This document shows positions 9,153 to 17,515 of a DNA stretch of 64,000 nucleotides, one piece after another. The stretch's first letter is position 1. Each line of letters opens with the position of its first letter. The position numbers and the translations under genes were made by a program. The DNA lies in the NCBI RefSeq assembly GCF_015223435.1, contig NZ_VHKO01000001.1, positions 62,001-126,000 on the forward strand, given 5' to 3'. The stretch comes from Vibrio hibernica. GTDB taxonomy: Bacteria; Pseudomonadota; Gammaproteobacteria; Enterobacterales; Vibrionaceae. The notes below the pieces were generated by a model that saw nothing but the letters and a program-made list of their open reading frames with translations, did not search any database and had not been told where the DNA came from.

Positions 9153-9515
9153 ATGTTAAAAAAACTATTGATATTAAGTTTGAGTATTTTGCCAGTGATG
9201 GCATTTGCACAAGCTGATGAGCAATTTATGACGGGACAAAAAAAAGCGGCGGTGTGTATGACTTGCCATGGCACTGAAGGGATTTCCAGCATCGCTATAT
9301 ACCCTAATCTGCAGGGCCAAAAATTTGAATATCTGGTGACGACATTGAAAGCTTATCAGCGTCGTCAAAGAACAGGTGGACTTGCTTTAGTCATGTATGA
9401 GCAAGCCGATAGCCTGACAGAGCAAGATATGAAGGATATTAGTTATTTCTTTTCTAAAGTCGCCATTGAACCTCAATCAAATATGAGTGATACAGCAGAT
9501 GCAAAATCTCAATAA
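9153..9515 (+). CDS. small periplasmic monoheme cytochrome c
   Basis: 120 residues. A cleavable signal peptide (MLKKLLILSLSILPVMAFA) is followed by one heme site CMTCH and a C-terminal helix typical of cytochrome c553/c4-like proteins; a Met in LVMYEQA may be the sixth heme ligand. It is the first gene of an apparent operon, with ccoN starting 30 bases later behind a strong TAAGGAGG. A likely role is carrying electrons to, or between, the oxidase subunits that follow. Tandem TTGAT words lie upstream (9098-9112) but do not make a proper FNR box. Confidence 0.82.
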   Translation: MLKKLLILSLSILPVMAFAQADEQFMTGQKKAAVCMTCHGTEGISSIAIYPNLQGQKFEYLVTTLKAYQRRQRTGGLALVMYEQADSLTEQDMKDISYFFSKVAIEPQSNMSDTADAKSQ

Positions 9516-9545
9516 TGGATTGGTTTACTAATAAGGAGGCGTACT

Positions 9546-10967
9546 ATGGAAATTAATTACGATATGAAGGTAGTGAAGTATTTCATCATTACTAGTTTGA
9601 TTTGGGCGTTACTTGGAATGACGGTAGGGTTAATTCTTGCCGCCCAACTTTATTGGCCAATACTCAATTTTGATTCAGAATACTTTCAATTTGGCCGATT
9701 ACGTCCGTTACACACATCAGGCGTTATTTTTGGTTTTGTGGTGAACATATTAATGGGTACATCGCTTTACATTGTGCAGCGTACCAGCAGAACCGCATTG
9801 TTTAATAAAAGCTTAGCTTGGATTGTGTATTGGGGATGGCAGCTTGTGTTGTTACTAGCACTAATTACGCTCCCTCTTGGTTTCACATCATCAAAAGAGT
9901 ACGCCGAACTAGAGTGGCCGATTGATATTCTCATCGCGGTGGTCTGGGTAATGTACGCTGTGCTATTTTTTGGCACGATTGCAATACGAAAGGTAAAACA
10001 TATATTTGTTGCCAATTGGTTCTTTGGTGGCTTTATCATCGTTATTGCCATGATATTTATTGTCAATAACCTGGAATTACCAGTTAGTGCGACCAAATCT
10101 TATTCTGTTTATGCGGGCACACAAGATGCGATCGTGCAATGGTGGTGGGGCCACAATGCGGTCGGTTTTCTTCTGACTGCGGGCATCATCGGAATGAATT
10201 ATTATTTTATTCCTAAAGCTGCTGAACGACCAATTTACTCTTATCGTTTATCCATTGTTCACTTCTGGGGGTTAGTCGGTTTTTATACTTGGGCTGGAAC
10301 TCATCACTTAATTTATTCCTCTGTTCCTGACTGGTTACAAAATCTTGGTATTGTTATGTCGTTATTACTGTGGCTGCCTTCTTGGGGGGGCGCATATAAT
10401 AGCTTAATGACACTTCTTTCTAACAAAGAGAAGCTGAAGAATGACTACGTTATGTTGTTCTTTTTGTCTGCGGTTATCTACTACGCACTGGCGACATTTG
10501 AAGGGCCTTTACTCGCTATTCGTTGGTTTAATATGATTGCTCATAATACTCAATGGATTATTGGTCATGTTCACTCTGCGGCATTAGGTTGGGTCGCGAT
10601 GTCAGGCTTTGCCGTGTTCTATTACTTCATTCCTCGTTTATGGGGACATGAAGAAATGTGGTCACGACGTTTAGTAAAATGGCACTTTTGGTTTGCGCAC
10701 ATTGGGATCGCTATTTACGCAGTGTCACTTTGGATCGCAGGGATCGGTCAGGGTTATATGTGGTTAAAGCAAAATGATGATGGTTCTTTAATGTATAGCT
10801 TTGTTGATTCAATGAACTTTGTTGCACCTTGGATGCTCGCACGTTTCATAGGCGGAGCATTCTTTGTCATTGGTGTGATATTGATGATTTATAACCTTTA
10901 TCGAACGCTCTCTTTACCTGAAAAAAATACGGTCATTACTGAGGAGGGTAAAGCATATGCTAAATAA
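9546..10967 (+). CDS. ccoN: cbb3-type cytochrome c oxidase subunit I (CcoN)
   Basis: 473 residues with about 12 membrane helices. It is the catalytic heme-copper subunit that reduces oxygen. Metal ligands are visible: His in RPLHTSGV (low-spin heme b), WWWGHNAVGF and GTHHLIYSSVPDW (copper B), and IIGHVHSAALGW (hemes). The Tyr in GFYTWAGTHH matches the cross-linked tyrosine of cbb3 enzymes, and the Glu residues that mark NO reductases are not seen, so this is an oxidase rather than NorB. Translation starts behind a strong Shine-Dalgarno. The 3' end overlaps ccoO by 11 bases. Confidence 0.9.
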   Translation: MEINYDMKVVKYFIITSLIWALLGMTVGLILAAQLYWPILNFDSEYFQFGRLRPLHTSGVIFGFVVNILMGTSLYIVQRTSRTALFNKSLAWIVYWGWQLVLLLALITLPLGFTSSKEYAELEWPIDILIAVVWVMYAVLFFGTIAIRKVKHIFVANWFFGGFIIVIAMIFIVNNLELPVSATKSYSVYAGTQDAIVQWWWGHNAVGFLLTAGIIGMNYYFIPKAAERPIYSYRLSIVHFWGLVGFYTWAGTHHLIYSSVPDWLQNLGIVMSLLLWLPSWGGAYNSLMTLLSNKEKLKNDYVMLFFLSAVIYYALATFEGPLLAIRWFNMIAHNTQWIIGHVHSAALGWVAMSGFAVFYYFIPRLWGHEEMWSRRLVKWHFWFAHIGIAIYAVSLWIAGIGQGYMWLKQNDDGSLMYSFVDSMNFVAPWMLARFIGGAFFVIGVILMIYNLYRTLSLPEKNTVITEEGKAYAK

Positions 10968-11547
10968 AGATTTTACTCAGTCTGTCGGTATTTTGATTAT
11001 TTCTATCATTGCCGTTGCTAGCTTTTCTTTATTGACTTGGGTTATTCCAGACATGTTTATGAAGGGTGAGCAGGTCAAAGCCTCCACAGCAAAACCATAT
11101 TCGGCATTAGAATTGGCGGGGCGTGATATTTACATTAGTGAAGGCTGCCATACTTGTCATACGCAAATGGTGCGTCCTCTACCTGCTGAAGTTGCACGCT
11201 ATGGGAAAGCGACTTCAGGTTCAGATGATATTTATGAGTATCCTAATCTGTGGGGTTCTGAGCGAACCGGGCCAGACTTGGCTAATTTAGGGCGAAAATA
11301 TTCAGATCGCTGGCACGAAATTCATCTTATGGATCCTCGTGCCGTGGTACCGACTTCGATAATGCCATCTTATCCGTGGTTATTTGAAAAGAGACTGAAT
11401 GGTGAAGATATTGCCGATAAAATGAAAACGCTACGAGTTTTAGGCGTGCCTTATACCGATGATGAAATTGATCGGGCTCGTTTGCAGGTAAAAAATAAAA
11501 CTTACGCTGATGCATTAATCAGTTACCTGCAAAGTTTAGGGAAATAA
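10957..11547 (+). CDS. ccoO: cbb3-type cytochrome c oxidase subunit II (CcoO)
   Basis: 196 residues, close to the usual 200. One N-terminal membrane anchor (about 10-30) is followed by a periplasmic monoheme cytochrome c domain with GCHTCHTQMVRPL, the CcoO signature. WGSERTGPDLANLG and the Met in SIMPSYPWL (axial ligand) are also present. It takes electrons from CcoP and passes them to CcoN. It overlaps the ccoN end and is preceded by GAGGAGGG. The next gene starts 10 bases after its stop, behind AAGGAGG, so the three genes are translated as one unit. Confidence 0.9.
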   Translation: MLNKDFTQSVGILIISIIAVASFSLLTWVIPDMFMKGEQVKASTAKPYSALELAGRDIYISEGCHTCHTQMVRPLPAEVARYGKATSGSDDIYEYPNLWGSERTGPDLANLGRKYSDRWHEIHLMDPRAVVPTSIMPSYPWLFEKRLNGEDIADKMKTLRVLGVPYTDDEIDRARLQVKNKTYADALISYLQSLGK

Positions 11548-11556
11548 GGAGGCAGC

Positions 11557-13662
11557 ATGTTAAGTACATTTTGGAGTGCGTGGGTCATTGTCCTAACTGT
11601 CGTTTTTATGCTGATTATGATTTATGTCATTTGGCATTATTGGCATAAAAATAATGAAGCGGATGAAAATAAAGAACTTCATAATTATGATGGCATTGGC
11701 GAAAATGATGCTAAGTTACCGAAAGTATTACTCTATTCTTATCTGATCGCTTTTATTGGCAGCGCCATTTTCTTTGTACTGTATCCAGGTATGGGGAACT
11801 GGCAAGGTTTAATGAAGTGGCACTCAGATGATGCTCTGCAGCAACAAGATACCAAAATTATTGATAAAAATTTGGCCGAATTAGAGTCAGATACATTGAC
11901 GTTAACCCAACTCAGTCAAAATAGTGAAGTTGTAGATTACGGTAATCGTTTGTTTCAAACTCATTGCGCAGCGTGTCATGGTGCTAATGCTCAAGGGCAA
12001 ATGCATTTTCCTAATTTAACCGATGATGAATGGATTTATGATAGCAGTGATAAAGGCATTATTGACTCGATCACTTACGGTCGGCATGGCGTTATGGTTG
12101 GTTGGAAAGATGTTCTAACTGCTCAGCAAATTGACGATGTATCGACTTATGTAGCCAGTCTACAAACTAACCGTGCGGTTCCTGCGGCAAAAGTGCAACG
12201 TGAACAAGGTCAGCAACTATTTGAATACAATTGCTCTGTTTGTCATGGTGATAATGGCAATGGAAATATTCACATTGGTGCCTATAACTTAACGGATGAC
12301 ACCTGGGTGCATGGTGGGAGTATTGCTCAAATCCAAAAGACAGTACGTGAAGGATTAGACTCGGTTATGCCCGCCTTCGATAAGCAATTATCTAGCGCTC
12401 AAATAACGGCAGTTGCGGCGTATATCATTCATCAAAAGTCACAAAATCAACAAGATTTGGCTGGGTTAGATGCCGCTCAAGTGAAACGAGGTGAATACCT
12501 TGCCTATGCGGGTGACTGTGTGGCTTGTCATACGGCAGAAGATGGAGAACTGTTTGGCGGTGGATTACCTTTCCCTACGCCATTTGGTACCTTGTATTCA
12601 ACCAATATTTCGACCCATGTTGAGCGAGGGATTGGCAGTTATACTTATCAAGAGTTCCACGATGCGGTACGTTTAGGCGAGGCAAAACATGGTAATTTAT
12701 ACCCGGCCATGCCCTATACGTCTTATCAGTATATTACTGAGGAAGATACCAAAGCATTGTGGGCTTATATGCAATCGTTGACTCCGGTAAACAGTCCGAA
12801 TATTCCTAACGGCATGATATTTCCAACCAATATTCGTCTAGGAATGTGGGCTTGGAATATGGCGTTCTTCGATGAAGATAAGTTGGAATATCCGGAAGAC
12901 CAAACAGATACTTGGAAACGAGGCAAATATCTAACGATGAGTTTTGGTCACTGTGCCGAGTGCCATACACCGCGTAATATTGCTCAAGCTCTAGAAGCCG
13001 GACAACCGTTCCAAGGTAATATTATCGACCATTGGAATGCGCCAGATATCACTGCCAACGAGTTACATGAACATGGTTGGGAAGTGAAAGATATTGCCGA
13101 TTTCTTGAAAACGGGCCACTCAGCGAAAGGGACTGCGTTTGCCGGTATGGCGGATGTTGTAAAAAACAGTACCCGTTATATGACGCGTGATGATCTTGAT
13201 GCGATTGCCGAATATCTATTAACTGGGGATGAAAATAATCGTTTGGATCCAAATACCAAGCCATTACAACCAAGTGGTTTTAGCGTTGAGGATAAGAAAA
13301 CCAAAGAGTATGCGATTTTTGCAGAAACTTGTGGTGCTTGTCATGGCCCCGACGGTAAAGGGCGTGAAAATATTGCTCCAGCCTTATTAGGTAATGGCAT
13401 TATTTCGCACTCGGAGCCATATAATACGGTCGCGGTGGTATTGCGTGGTTTATCGCCTGACTATCTTGAACCCAATCGTGATTATATGCCAATGAGCAGT
13501 TTTAACGATATTGCTGGCGATGCCGAAATGGCTCGAATGATCAGCTTTATTCGCGATAAACTGGGAGCACGATCTGAACCTGTGACGACAGAGATGGTAA
13601 AAGAGATTCGCATTAGTCTTGAAAAAGGTGGTATTACCGGCGGCTTCCACGAGGTGAAATAG
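11557..13662 (+). CDS. ccoP: five-heme CcoP fused to a triheme dehydrogenase-type cytochrome c subunit
   Basis: 701 residues, more than twice a normal CcoP (about 300). Residues 1-300 are a CcoP: two membrane helices (about 8-28 and 56-76) and two heme sites, CAACH (137-141) and CSVCH (226-230). From about 305 the protein looks like the triheme cytochrome subunit of membrane alcohol or gluconate dehydrogenases, with GDCVACHTAEDG (321-325) followed by FGGGLPFPTPFGTLYSTNI, then CAECHTPRN (466-470) and CGACHGPDGKG (592-596). No frameshift or internal stop marks the joint. The fusion could bring electrons from a periplasmic dehydrogenase straight into the oxidase. No dehydrogenase gene and no ccoQ lie beside it. 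A terminator follows. Confidence 0.88.
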   Translation: MLSTFWSAWVIVLTVVFMLIMIYVIWHYWHKNNEADENKELHNYDGIGENDAKLPKVLLYSYLIAFIGSAIFFVLYPGMGNWQGLMKWHSDDALQQQDTKIIDKNLAELESDTLTLTQLSQNSEVVDYGNRLFQTHCAACHGANAQGQMHFPNLTDDEWIYDSSDKGIIDSITYGRHGVMVGWKDVLTAQQIDDVSTYVASLQTNRAVPAAKVQREQGQQLFEYNCSVCHGDNGNGNIHIGAYNLTDDTWVHGGSIAQIQKTVREGLDSVMPAFDKQLSSAQITAVAAYIIHQKSQNQQDLAGLDAAQVKRGEYLAYAGDCVACHTAEDGELFGGGLPFPTPFGTLYSTNISTHVERGIGSYTYQEFHDAVRLGEAKHGNLYPAMPYTSYQYITEEDTKALWAYMQSLTPVNSPNIPNGMIFPTNIRLGMWAWNMAFFDEDKLEYPEDQTDTWKRGKYLTMSFGHCAECHTPRNIAQALEAGQPFQGNIIDHWNAPDITANELHEHGWEVKDIADFLKTGHSAKGTAFAGMADVVKNSTRYMTRDDLDAIAEYLLTGDENNRLDPNTKPLQPSGFSVEDKKTKEYAIFAETCGACHGPDGKGRENIAPALLGNGIISHSEPYNTVAVVLRGLSPDYLEPNRDYMPMSSFNDIAGDAEMARMISFIRDKLGARSEPVTTEMVKEIRISLEKGGITGGFHEVK

Positions 13663-13701
13663 CCAGCTATTTGTATTTCGAATAGTATGAGTTAAGTTTA
13701 C

Positions 13702-13735
13702 AAGCCACTAGTGATACATATTGCTGGTGGCTTTT
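13702..13735 (+). terminator. intrinsic terminator of the cytochrome oxidase operon
   Basis: The stem AAGCCACTAG / CTGGTGGCTT (one mismatch) is followed by TTTT, 40 bases after the stop codon of the ccoP fusion. Confidence 0.75.
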
Positions 13736-13879
13736 GCTTATAGGTAAGACAACGTTAAAAAATATAAGGAAAACAATTGATTATATTGCCTATTATCATT
13801 TTTTGTCAGCTTATCGCTTTACGGGCAGGATTGATTTTTAAAACAATCTATAAAGTGAACCTGAGAAAAAGGAGCAGAT

Positions 13880-14842
13880 ATGATAAAGCCTGAATTTCCC
13901 TTTAATGAAGCGGAGAGGCTGCATGCTTTACGATCACTTCAAATTATTGATACGTCTGATGAAGAACGATTTGATCGAATTACTCGAATGGCCAAGCATA
14001 TATTCAATGTGGAAATTTCACTGGTTAGTATTATTGATGAAAATAGACAGTGGTTTAAATCGAAGCAAGGGATTGATGTACCTGAGACACCGAGAGAAGT
14101 CTCATTTTGCGGGCATGCCATTAATCAGAACGGCTTATTGATTATTCCAAATGCGATTGAAGATGAACGATTTTATGATAATCCCTTAGTGACAGGAAAG
14201 CCCTACATTCGTTTTTATGCCGGTTACCCATTAAAGTTAAGAGCAGGCATCAATTTAGGAACATTATGTCTCATTGATTCGAAACCAAGGCATCTAAGCG
14301 AGGAAGAGATGCAAATATTAACTGATCTAGGCGCTATTATTGAGCAGGAAATCCGCTCAATTCAACTAGCAACGTTGGATGAGTTAACTTCTATATCGAA
14401 TCGAAGAGGGTTTATGGCATTGGGAGAAAACATTCGGAAAACGTGCCATCGAAAAAAAATTTCTATGTCCATAATTTTATTTGATTTGAATAAATTTAAG
14501 CCGATCAATGATAAATTTGGTCACCATGAAGGTAATTTTGCTTTAAAGAAGTTTGCTGAGGCAATGTGCAATGTGTTTTATGAGAATAACTTAATTGGCA
14601 GACTGGGTGGGGATGAATTTGTTGTCATGTTGATACATGCAAACGATGAACAGATTGATATCGCCTTAAATCGATTTAAAGCTGAAATATTAGCGGTCAA
14701 CAAGGCAATGAACAAGCCATATATTATAGAGTACAGTGCGGGTGTTGCGAGTTTTCCTCATGATACCGAGCAATCGTTAGAAAAAATGCTTGAGAAAGCG
14801 GATGCTGCAATGTACAAGAAAAAGAAAGACAGGTTGAGATAA
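13880..14842 (+). CDS. GAF-GGDEF diguanylate cyclase
   Basis: 320 residues, no signal peptide or membrane helix, so cytoplasmic. The N-terminal GAF domain (about 25-155) contains VSFCGHAI and FYAGYPL, common in GAF sensors fused to cyclases. The C-terminal GGDEF domain (about 165-320) has the intact motif RLGGDEFVVML and a YSAGVASFPHD stretch, so it should make cyclic di-GMP. The signal sensed is unknown. ATG 13880 has a good GGAG (13870-13873). The gene stands alone, followed by its own terminator. Together with the broken PAS-GGDEF gene upstream, it flanks the oxidase operon with c-di-GMP genes. Confidence 0.87.
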   Translation: MIKPEFPFNEAERLHALRSLQIIDTSDEERFDRITRMAKHIFNVEISLVSIIDENRQWFKSKQGIDVPETPREVSFCGHAINQNGLLIIPNAIEDERFYDNPLVTGKPYIRFYAGYPLKLRAGINLGTLCLIDSKPRHLSEEEMQILTDLGAIIEQEIRSIQLATLDELTSISNRRGFMALGENIRKTCHRKKISMSIILFDLNKFKPINDKFGHHEGNFALKKFAEAMCNVFYENNLIGRLGGDEFVVMLIHANDEQIDIALNRFKAEILAVNKAMNKPYIIEYSAGVASFPHDTEQSLEKMLEKADAAMYKKKKDRLR

Positions 14843-14885
14843 TCTGAGAGTAGGCCGCTAAATCTGAGTCATAATAGGGTATTTC

Positions 14886-14921
14886 AAAACCACCAGTGAG
14901 GTAACGCTCTGGTGGTTTTTT
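14886..14921 (+). terminator. intrinsic terminator of the GAF-GGDEF gene
   Basis: Perfect 10-bp stem AAACCACCAG / CTGGTGGTTT with a 12-base loop, followed by a T tract. Confidence 0.85.
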
Positions 14922-15020
14922 ATATATTATCATTTTTGTAAATGGTCATTAATCACAAACTAAGATCCAACATATAATCGAGTTTATTATTTAGATGAAC
15001 TTCAATAATAGTCCTTATTG

Positions 15021-15184
15021 GTAACCGTTCACCGGGAGTGTATTGACAAGCATTCTGGAGTATGCCTCAGAGCGTTTTAATGCTTATTCTCTGGCATTTA
15101 GAAAAGTTTTAATGCCCGTACGTTATAAAAACACATAATTCCTTACTTTTCACCGTTGTCAAGCCCCTCCCGGTGAACGCTTAC
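15021..15184. mobile_element. 164-bp MITE with IS66-type ends
   Basis: The ends are inverted repeats: GTAACCGTTCACCGGGAG on the left and GTAAGCGTTCACCGGGAG on the right (one mismatch in 18), extended by TTGACAA at both ends. The element is flanked by a perfect 8-bp direct repeat CCTTATTG (15013-15020 and 15185-15192). IS66-family elements begin with GTAA-type ends and make 8-bp target duplications. No reading frame is inside, so it is non-autonomous and would need a transposase from elsewhere. It stops 49 bases before the transporter start codon and may supply or disturb its promoter. Confidence 0.85.
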
Positions 15185-15233
15185 CCTTATTGGATTAAAA
15201 TACGGCACGAGAATTTAACCGAGAACCCCTTGC

Positions 15234-16193
15234 ATGACGAAAATAAGAAACTTCCCAACACCAGTGGCGGGTTTGGCTCTAGGGATCTCGGCAATAGGTT
15301 GGTGTTGGGAAAACTATGCACCGCATTTAGGCTTAATACAAAATCTGACCTCAGCGATTGCCTTGGTATTGGTGATGGGCGTCGCGGCAAAATTTATTCG
15401 TCATCCTAGCAAACTATTTGAAGAGCTTCGTCATCCGATTGTGGGCTCTGTACTGCCAACCATGTGCATGGCACTTATGGCTATTTCTTATGATCTTATC
15501 CACTTTCATCAACTTGCGATTACCGGTCGGGTAGTTTGGTATGGTGCCGTTATCCTACATTTGCTATTTTTCTTTTTATTTACTTACCATCGATGCCGTG
15601 GTTTCAAGTTAAAGGATATTATTCCAAGTTGGTTTATTCCACCGATTGGACCTATTTTGGGTTGTTTAGCCAACCCCGGCGCTGATACCTTATGGCTATC
15701 AAATATTTTATTAATTTTAGGCGTGGGCTCATATGTAATTATGTTGCCACTTTTAATGTATCGGTTAACCTTTCACGAACGACTTCAACCCGCTGAAATC
15801 CCAACATTTGCTATCATGGCAGCGCCATCAAATTTAATTATTATTGGTTATTTAGGTGTTGCGGATGCACCAATGATTAATATGTTATTGATGTTAAGTG
15901 GCGTGGCTATATTATTAAATGCAGTGTTCTATTTATCGTTAGTAAGGCTATTACGAGAACCATTTAGTGCAGGGTTTTCGGCTTATACTTTCCCATTGGC
16001 GAGTGGCGCGACGGCGATGTTTAAAATGGAAGAGGTGTTAAGCCGCTATCATTTGACAAATGGAGTCGAGATGTTTCATTACTTGGCTATCATCCAACTT
16101 TATATTTCCTCTGCGGTGATTGCTTATGTTGCTTTATGCTTTCTTAAACATTATCGCACCAATCTTATTGGCATGTTTGTTAATCGATATTAA
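15234..16193 (+). CDS. TDT-family transporter (TehA / malic acid transporter type)
   Basis: 319 residues with about ten membrane helices spaced through the whole length. FPTPVAGLALGISAIGW at the start, FIPPIGPILGCLANPG in the middle and APSNLIIIGYLG later are features of the tellurite-resistance/dicarboxylate transporter family (SLAC1/TehA fold, anion channels). The substrate cannot be read from sequence; an organic or inorganic anion is likely. The ATG lacks a strong ribosome site (CCCCTTGC precedes it). The promoter region has been invaded by the IS66-type MITE. The gene ends at a terminator shared with the betaine operon. Confidence 0.8.
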   Translation: MTKIRNFPTPVAGLALGISAIGWCWENYAPHLGLIQNLTSAIALVLVMGVAAKFIRHPSKLFEELRHPIVGSVLPTMCMALMAISYDLIHFHQLAITGRVVWYGAVILHLLFFFLFTYHRCRGFKLKDIIPSWFIPPIGPILGCLANPGADTLWLSNILLILGVGSYVIMLPLLMYRLTFHERLQPAEIPTFAIMAAPSNLIIIGYLGVADAPMINMLLMLSGVAILLNAVFYLSLVRLLREPFSAGFSAYTFPLASGATAMFKMEEVLSRYHLTNGVEMFHYLAIIQLYISSAVIAYVALCFLKHYRTNLIGMFVNRY

Positions 16194-16211
16194 AGACAGT
16201 CGCTAAAATAA

Positions 16212-16250
16212 AAAAGCAAGTCTCCTTTAACAAAAGGGGACTTGCTTTAT
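16212..16250. terminator. bidirectional terminator between the TDT gene and choV
   Basis: The stem AAAGCAAGTC / GACTTGCTTT, extended through CC/GG pairs, has A and T runs on both sides. It ends the plus-strand transporter and the minus-strand betaine operon. Confidence 0.85.
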
Positions 16251-16310
16251 TTCTAGGGGAGTCAATTATCTCTATTTAACCGCGTTAGTTTTGCTATTTA
16301 ACGGTTTGTT

Positions 16311-17513
16311 TTATGTTTGCTCTAGTGCTTGGTAATTGCCCAATAATGCATTGTAGAACTCACTATTACTTAAAATTCCCACTAACTGATTATTTTCCAC
16401 CATGAGTACAGGGTGAGCTGTGCGGTTTTTCAGTTCAATGGCCTCACGCATGTTAATCTCTGGGCTAGCAGTAATAAGCATATTGGCATTGATATCCTCA
16501 AGCCGCATATCTGTCGCTTGCCAATCAACTAAAGTGAGTGATTTTTCACTAATAATCTCAAATGATTCTAGCGATAATGACTCATCGGTTCTTTTTAGGC
16601 GAATGTCTGAATGCGAGCAAATCTGAATTTCATTATTGGCGAAGGTTAAGTCACTTATTGGCATCATTAACGAACTGCCTTTCAAGACATTTAATGGATT
16701 GGTATGCGCCACAAAATCTTTTACATACTGCGTTTTTGGCGCAAGTACAATTTCTTCTGGTGTGCCGTGTTGAATTAAACGACCCGATTCCATAATGGCA
16801 ATATTGTTACCAATTTTTAACGCTTCATCTAAGTCATGGCTGACAAACAAAATGGTTTTATTGAGCTTGGTTTGCAGCTCGAGTAATTCATCTTGAAGTT
16901 GCGCACGAATCAATGGATCCAATGCTGAAAATGGTTCATCCATTAATAAGATATCGGTATCCATCGCAAAAGCACGGGCAAGGCCAACACGTTGTTGCAT
17001 TCCACCAGACAATTCATGCGGATGTTTATCTGCCCATTCAGCTAGGCCGACCATTTCTATTTGTTCACGCGCTTTTTGACGGCGTTCGGTTTTGCTCATT
17101 CCTTTCATTTCAAGGCCAAACGCAACGTTGTCTAATACTGTCAACCATGGCATTAGGGCAAATTTTTGAAAAACCATTGATATGCGATGAGTACGTAGGT
17201 GTCGCAATGTGGCTTTATCGCAGCTAGCAAGATCAACAAAATGACCATTGTCTTTAATTTCTAGAGAACCACGGGCAATAGGGTTGAGACCATTAACTGC
17301 ACGTAACAAGCTCGATTTTCCTGAACCAGAAAGTCCCATTAGTACACAAATCTCACCTTCTTTAACGCTGATACTGACACCATCGACGCCAACGACTTGA
17401 CCGGTTTGATCAATAATATCTTGGCGTGATTGGCCTTGATCCAGTAAATCGAGTGCCTGATTAGGGTTTTTACCAAACACCACATCAAGATTTTTAATGT
17501 TAATTGAGTTCAT
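16311..17513 (-). CDS. choV: choline/glycine betaine ABC transporter ATP-binding protein
   Basis: 400 residues. The nucleotide-binding domain has Walker A GLSGSGKSS, signature LSGGMQQRVGLARAF and Walker B ILLMDEPFSALD. A C-terminal extension with CBS-type segments (MLITASPEINMREAIELKN to the end) is usual in ProV/ChoV-type subunits, where it relates to ionic-strength sensing. It energises import of choline or betaine by ChoW with ChoX. It is the last gene of the operon, starting 2 bases after choW. The name proV is equally used in Vibrio; the substrate is inferred from betIBA in the same operon. Confidence 0.9.
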   Translation of the reverse strand: MNSINIKNLDVVFGKNPNQALDLLDQGQSRQDIIDQTGQVVGVDGVSISVKEGEICVLMGLSGSGKSSLLRAVNGLNPIARGSLEIKDNGHFVDLASCDKATLRHLRTHRISMVFQKFALMPWLTVLDNVAFGLEMKGMSKTERRQKAREQIEMVGLAEWADKHPHELSGGMQQRVGLARAFAMDTDILLMDEPFSALDPLIRAQLQDELLELQTKLNKTILFVSHDLDEALKIGNNIAIMESGRLIQHGTPEEIVLAPKTQYVKDFVAHTNPLNVLKGSSLMMPISDLTFANNEIQICSHSDIRLKRTDESLSLESFEIISEKSLTLVDWQATDMRLEDINANMLITASPEINMREAIELKNRTAHPVLMVENNQLVGILSNSEFYNALLGNYQALEQT

Positions 17514-17515
17514 TA

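Noticed and set aside
9546-10967. NO reductase NorB instead of CcoN
   Set aside because: The neighbouring subunits are clear CcoO and CcoP, the cbb3 Tyr is present in FYTWAGTHH, and the NorB glutamates were not seen.
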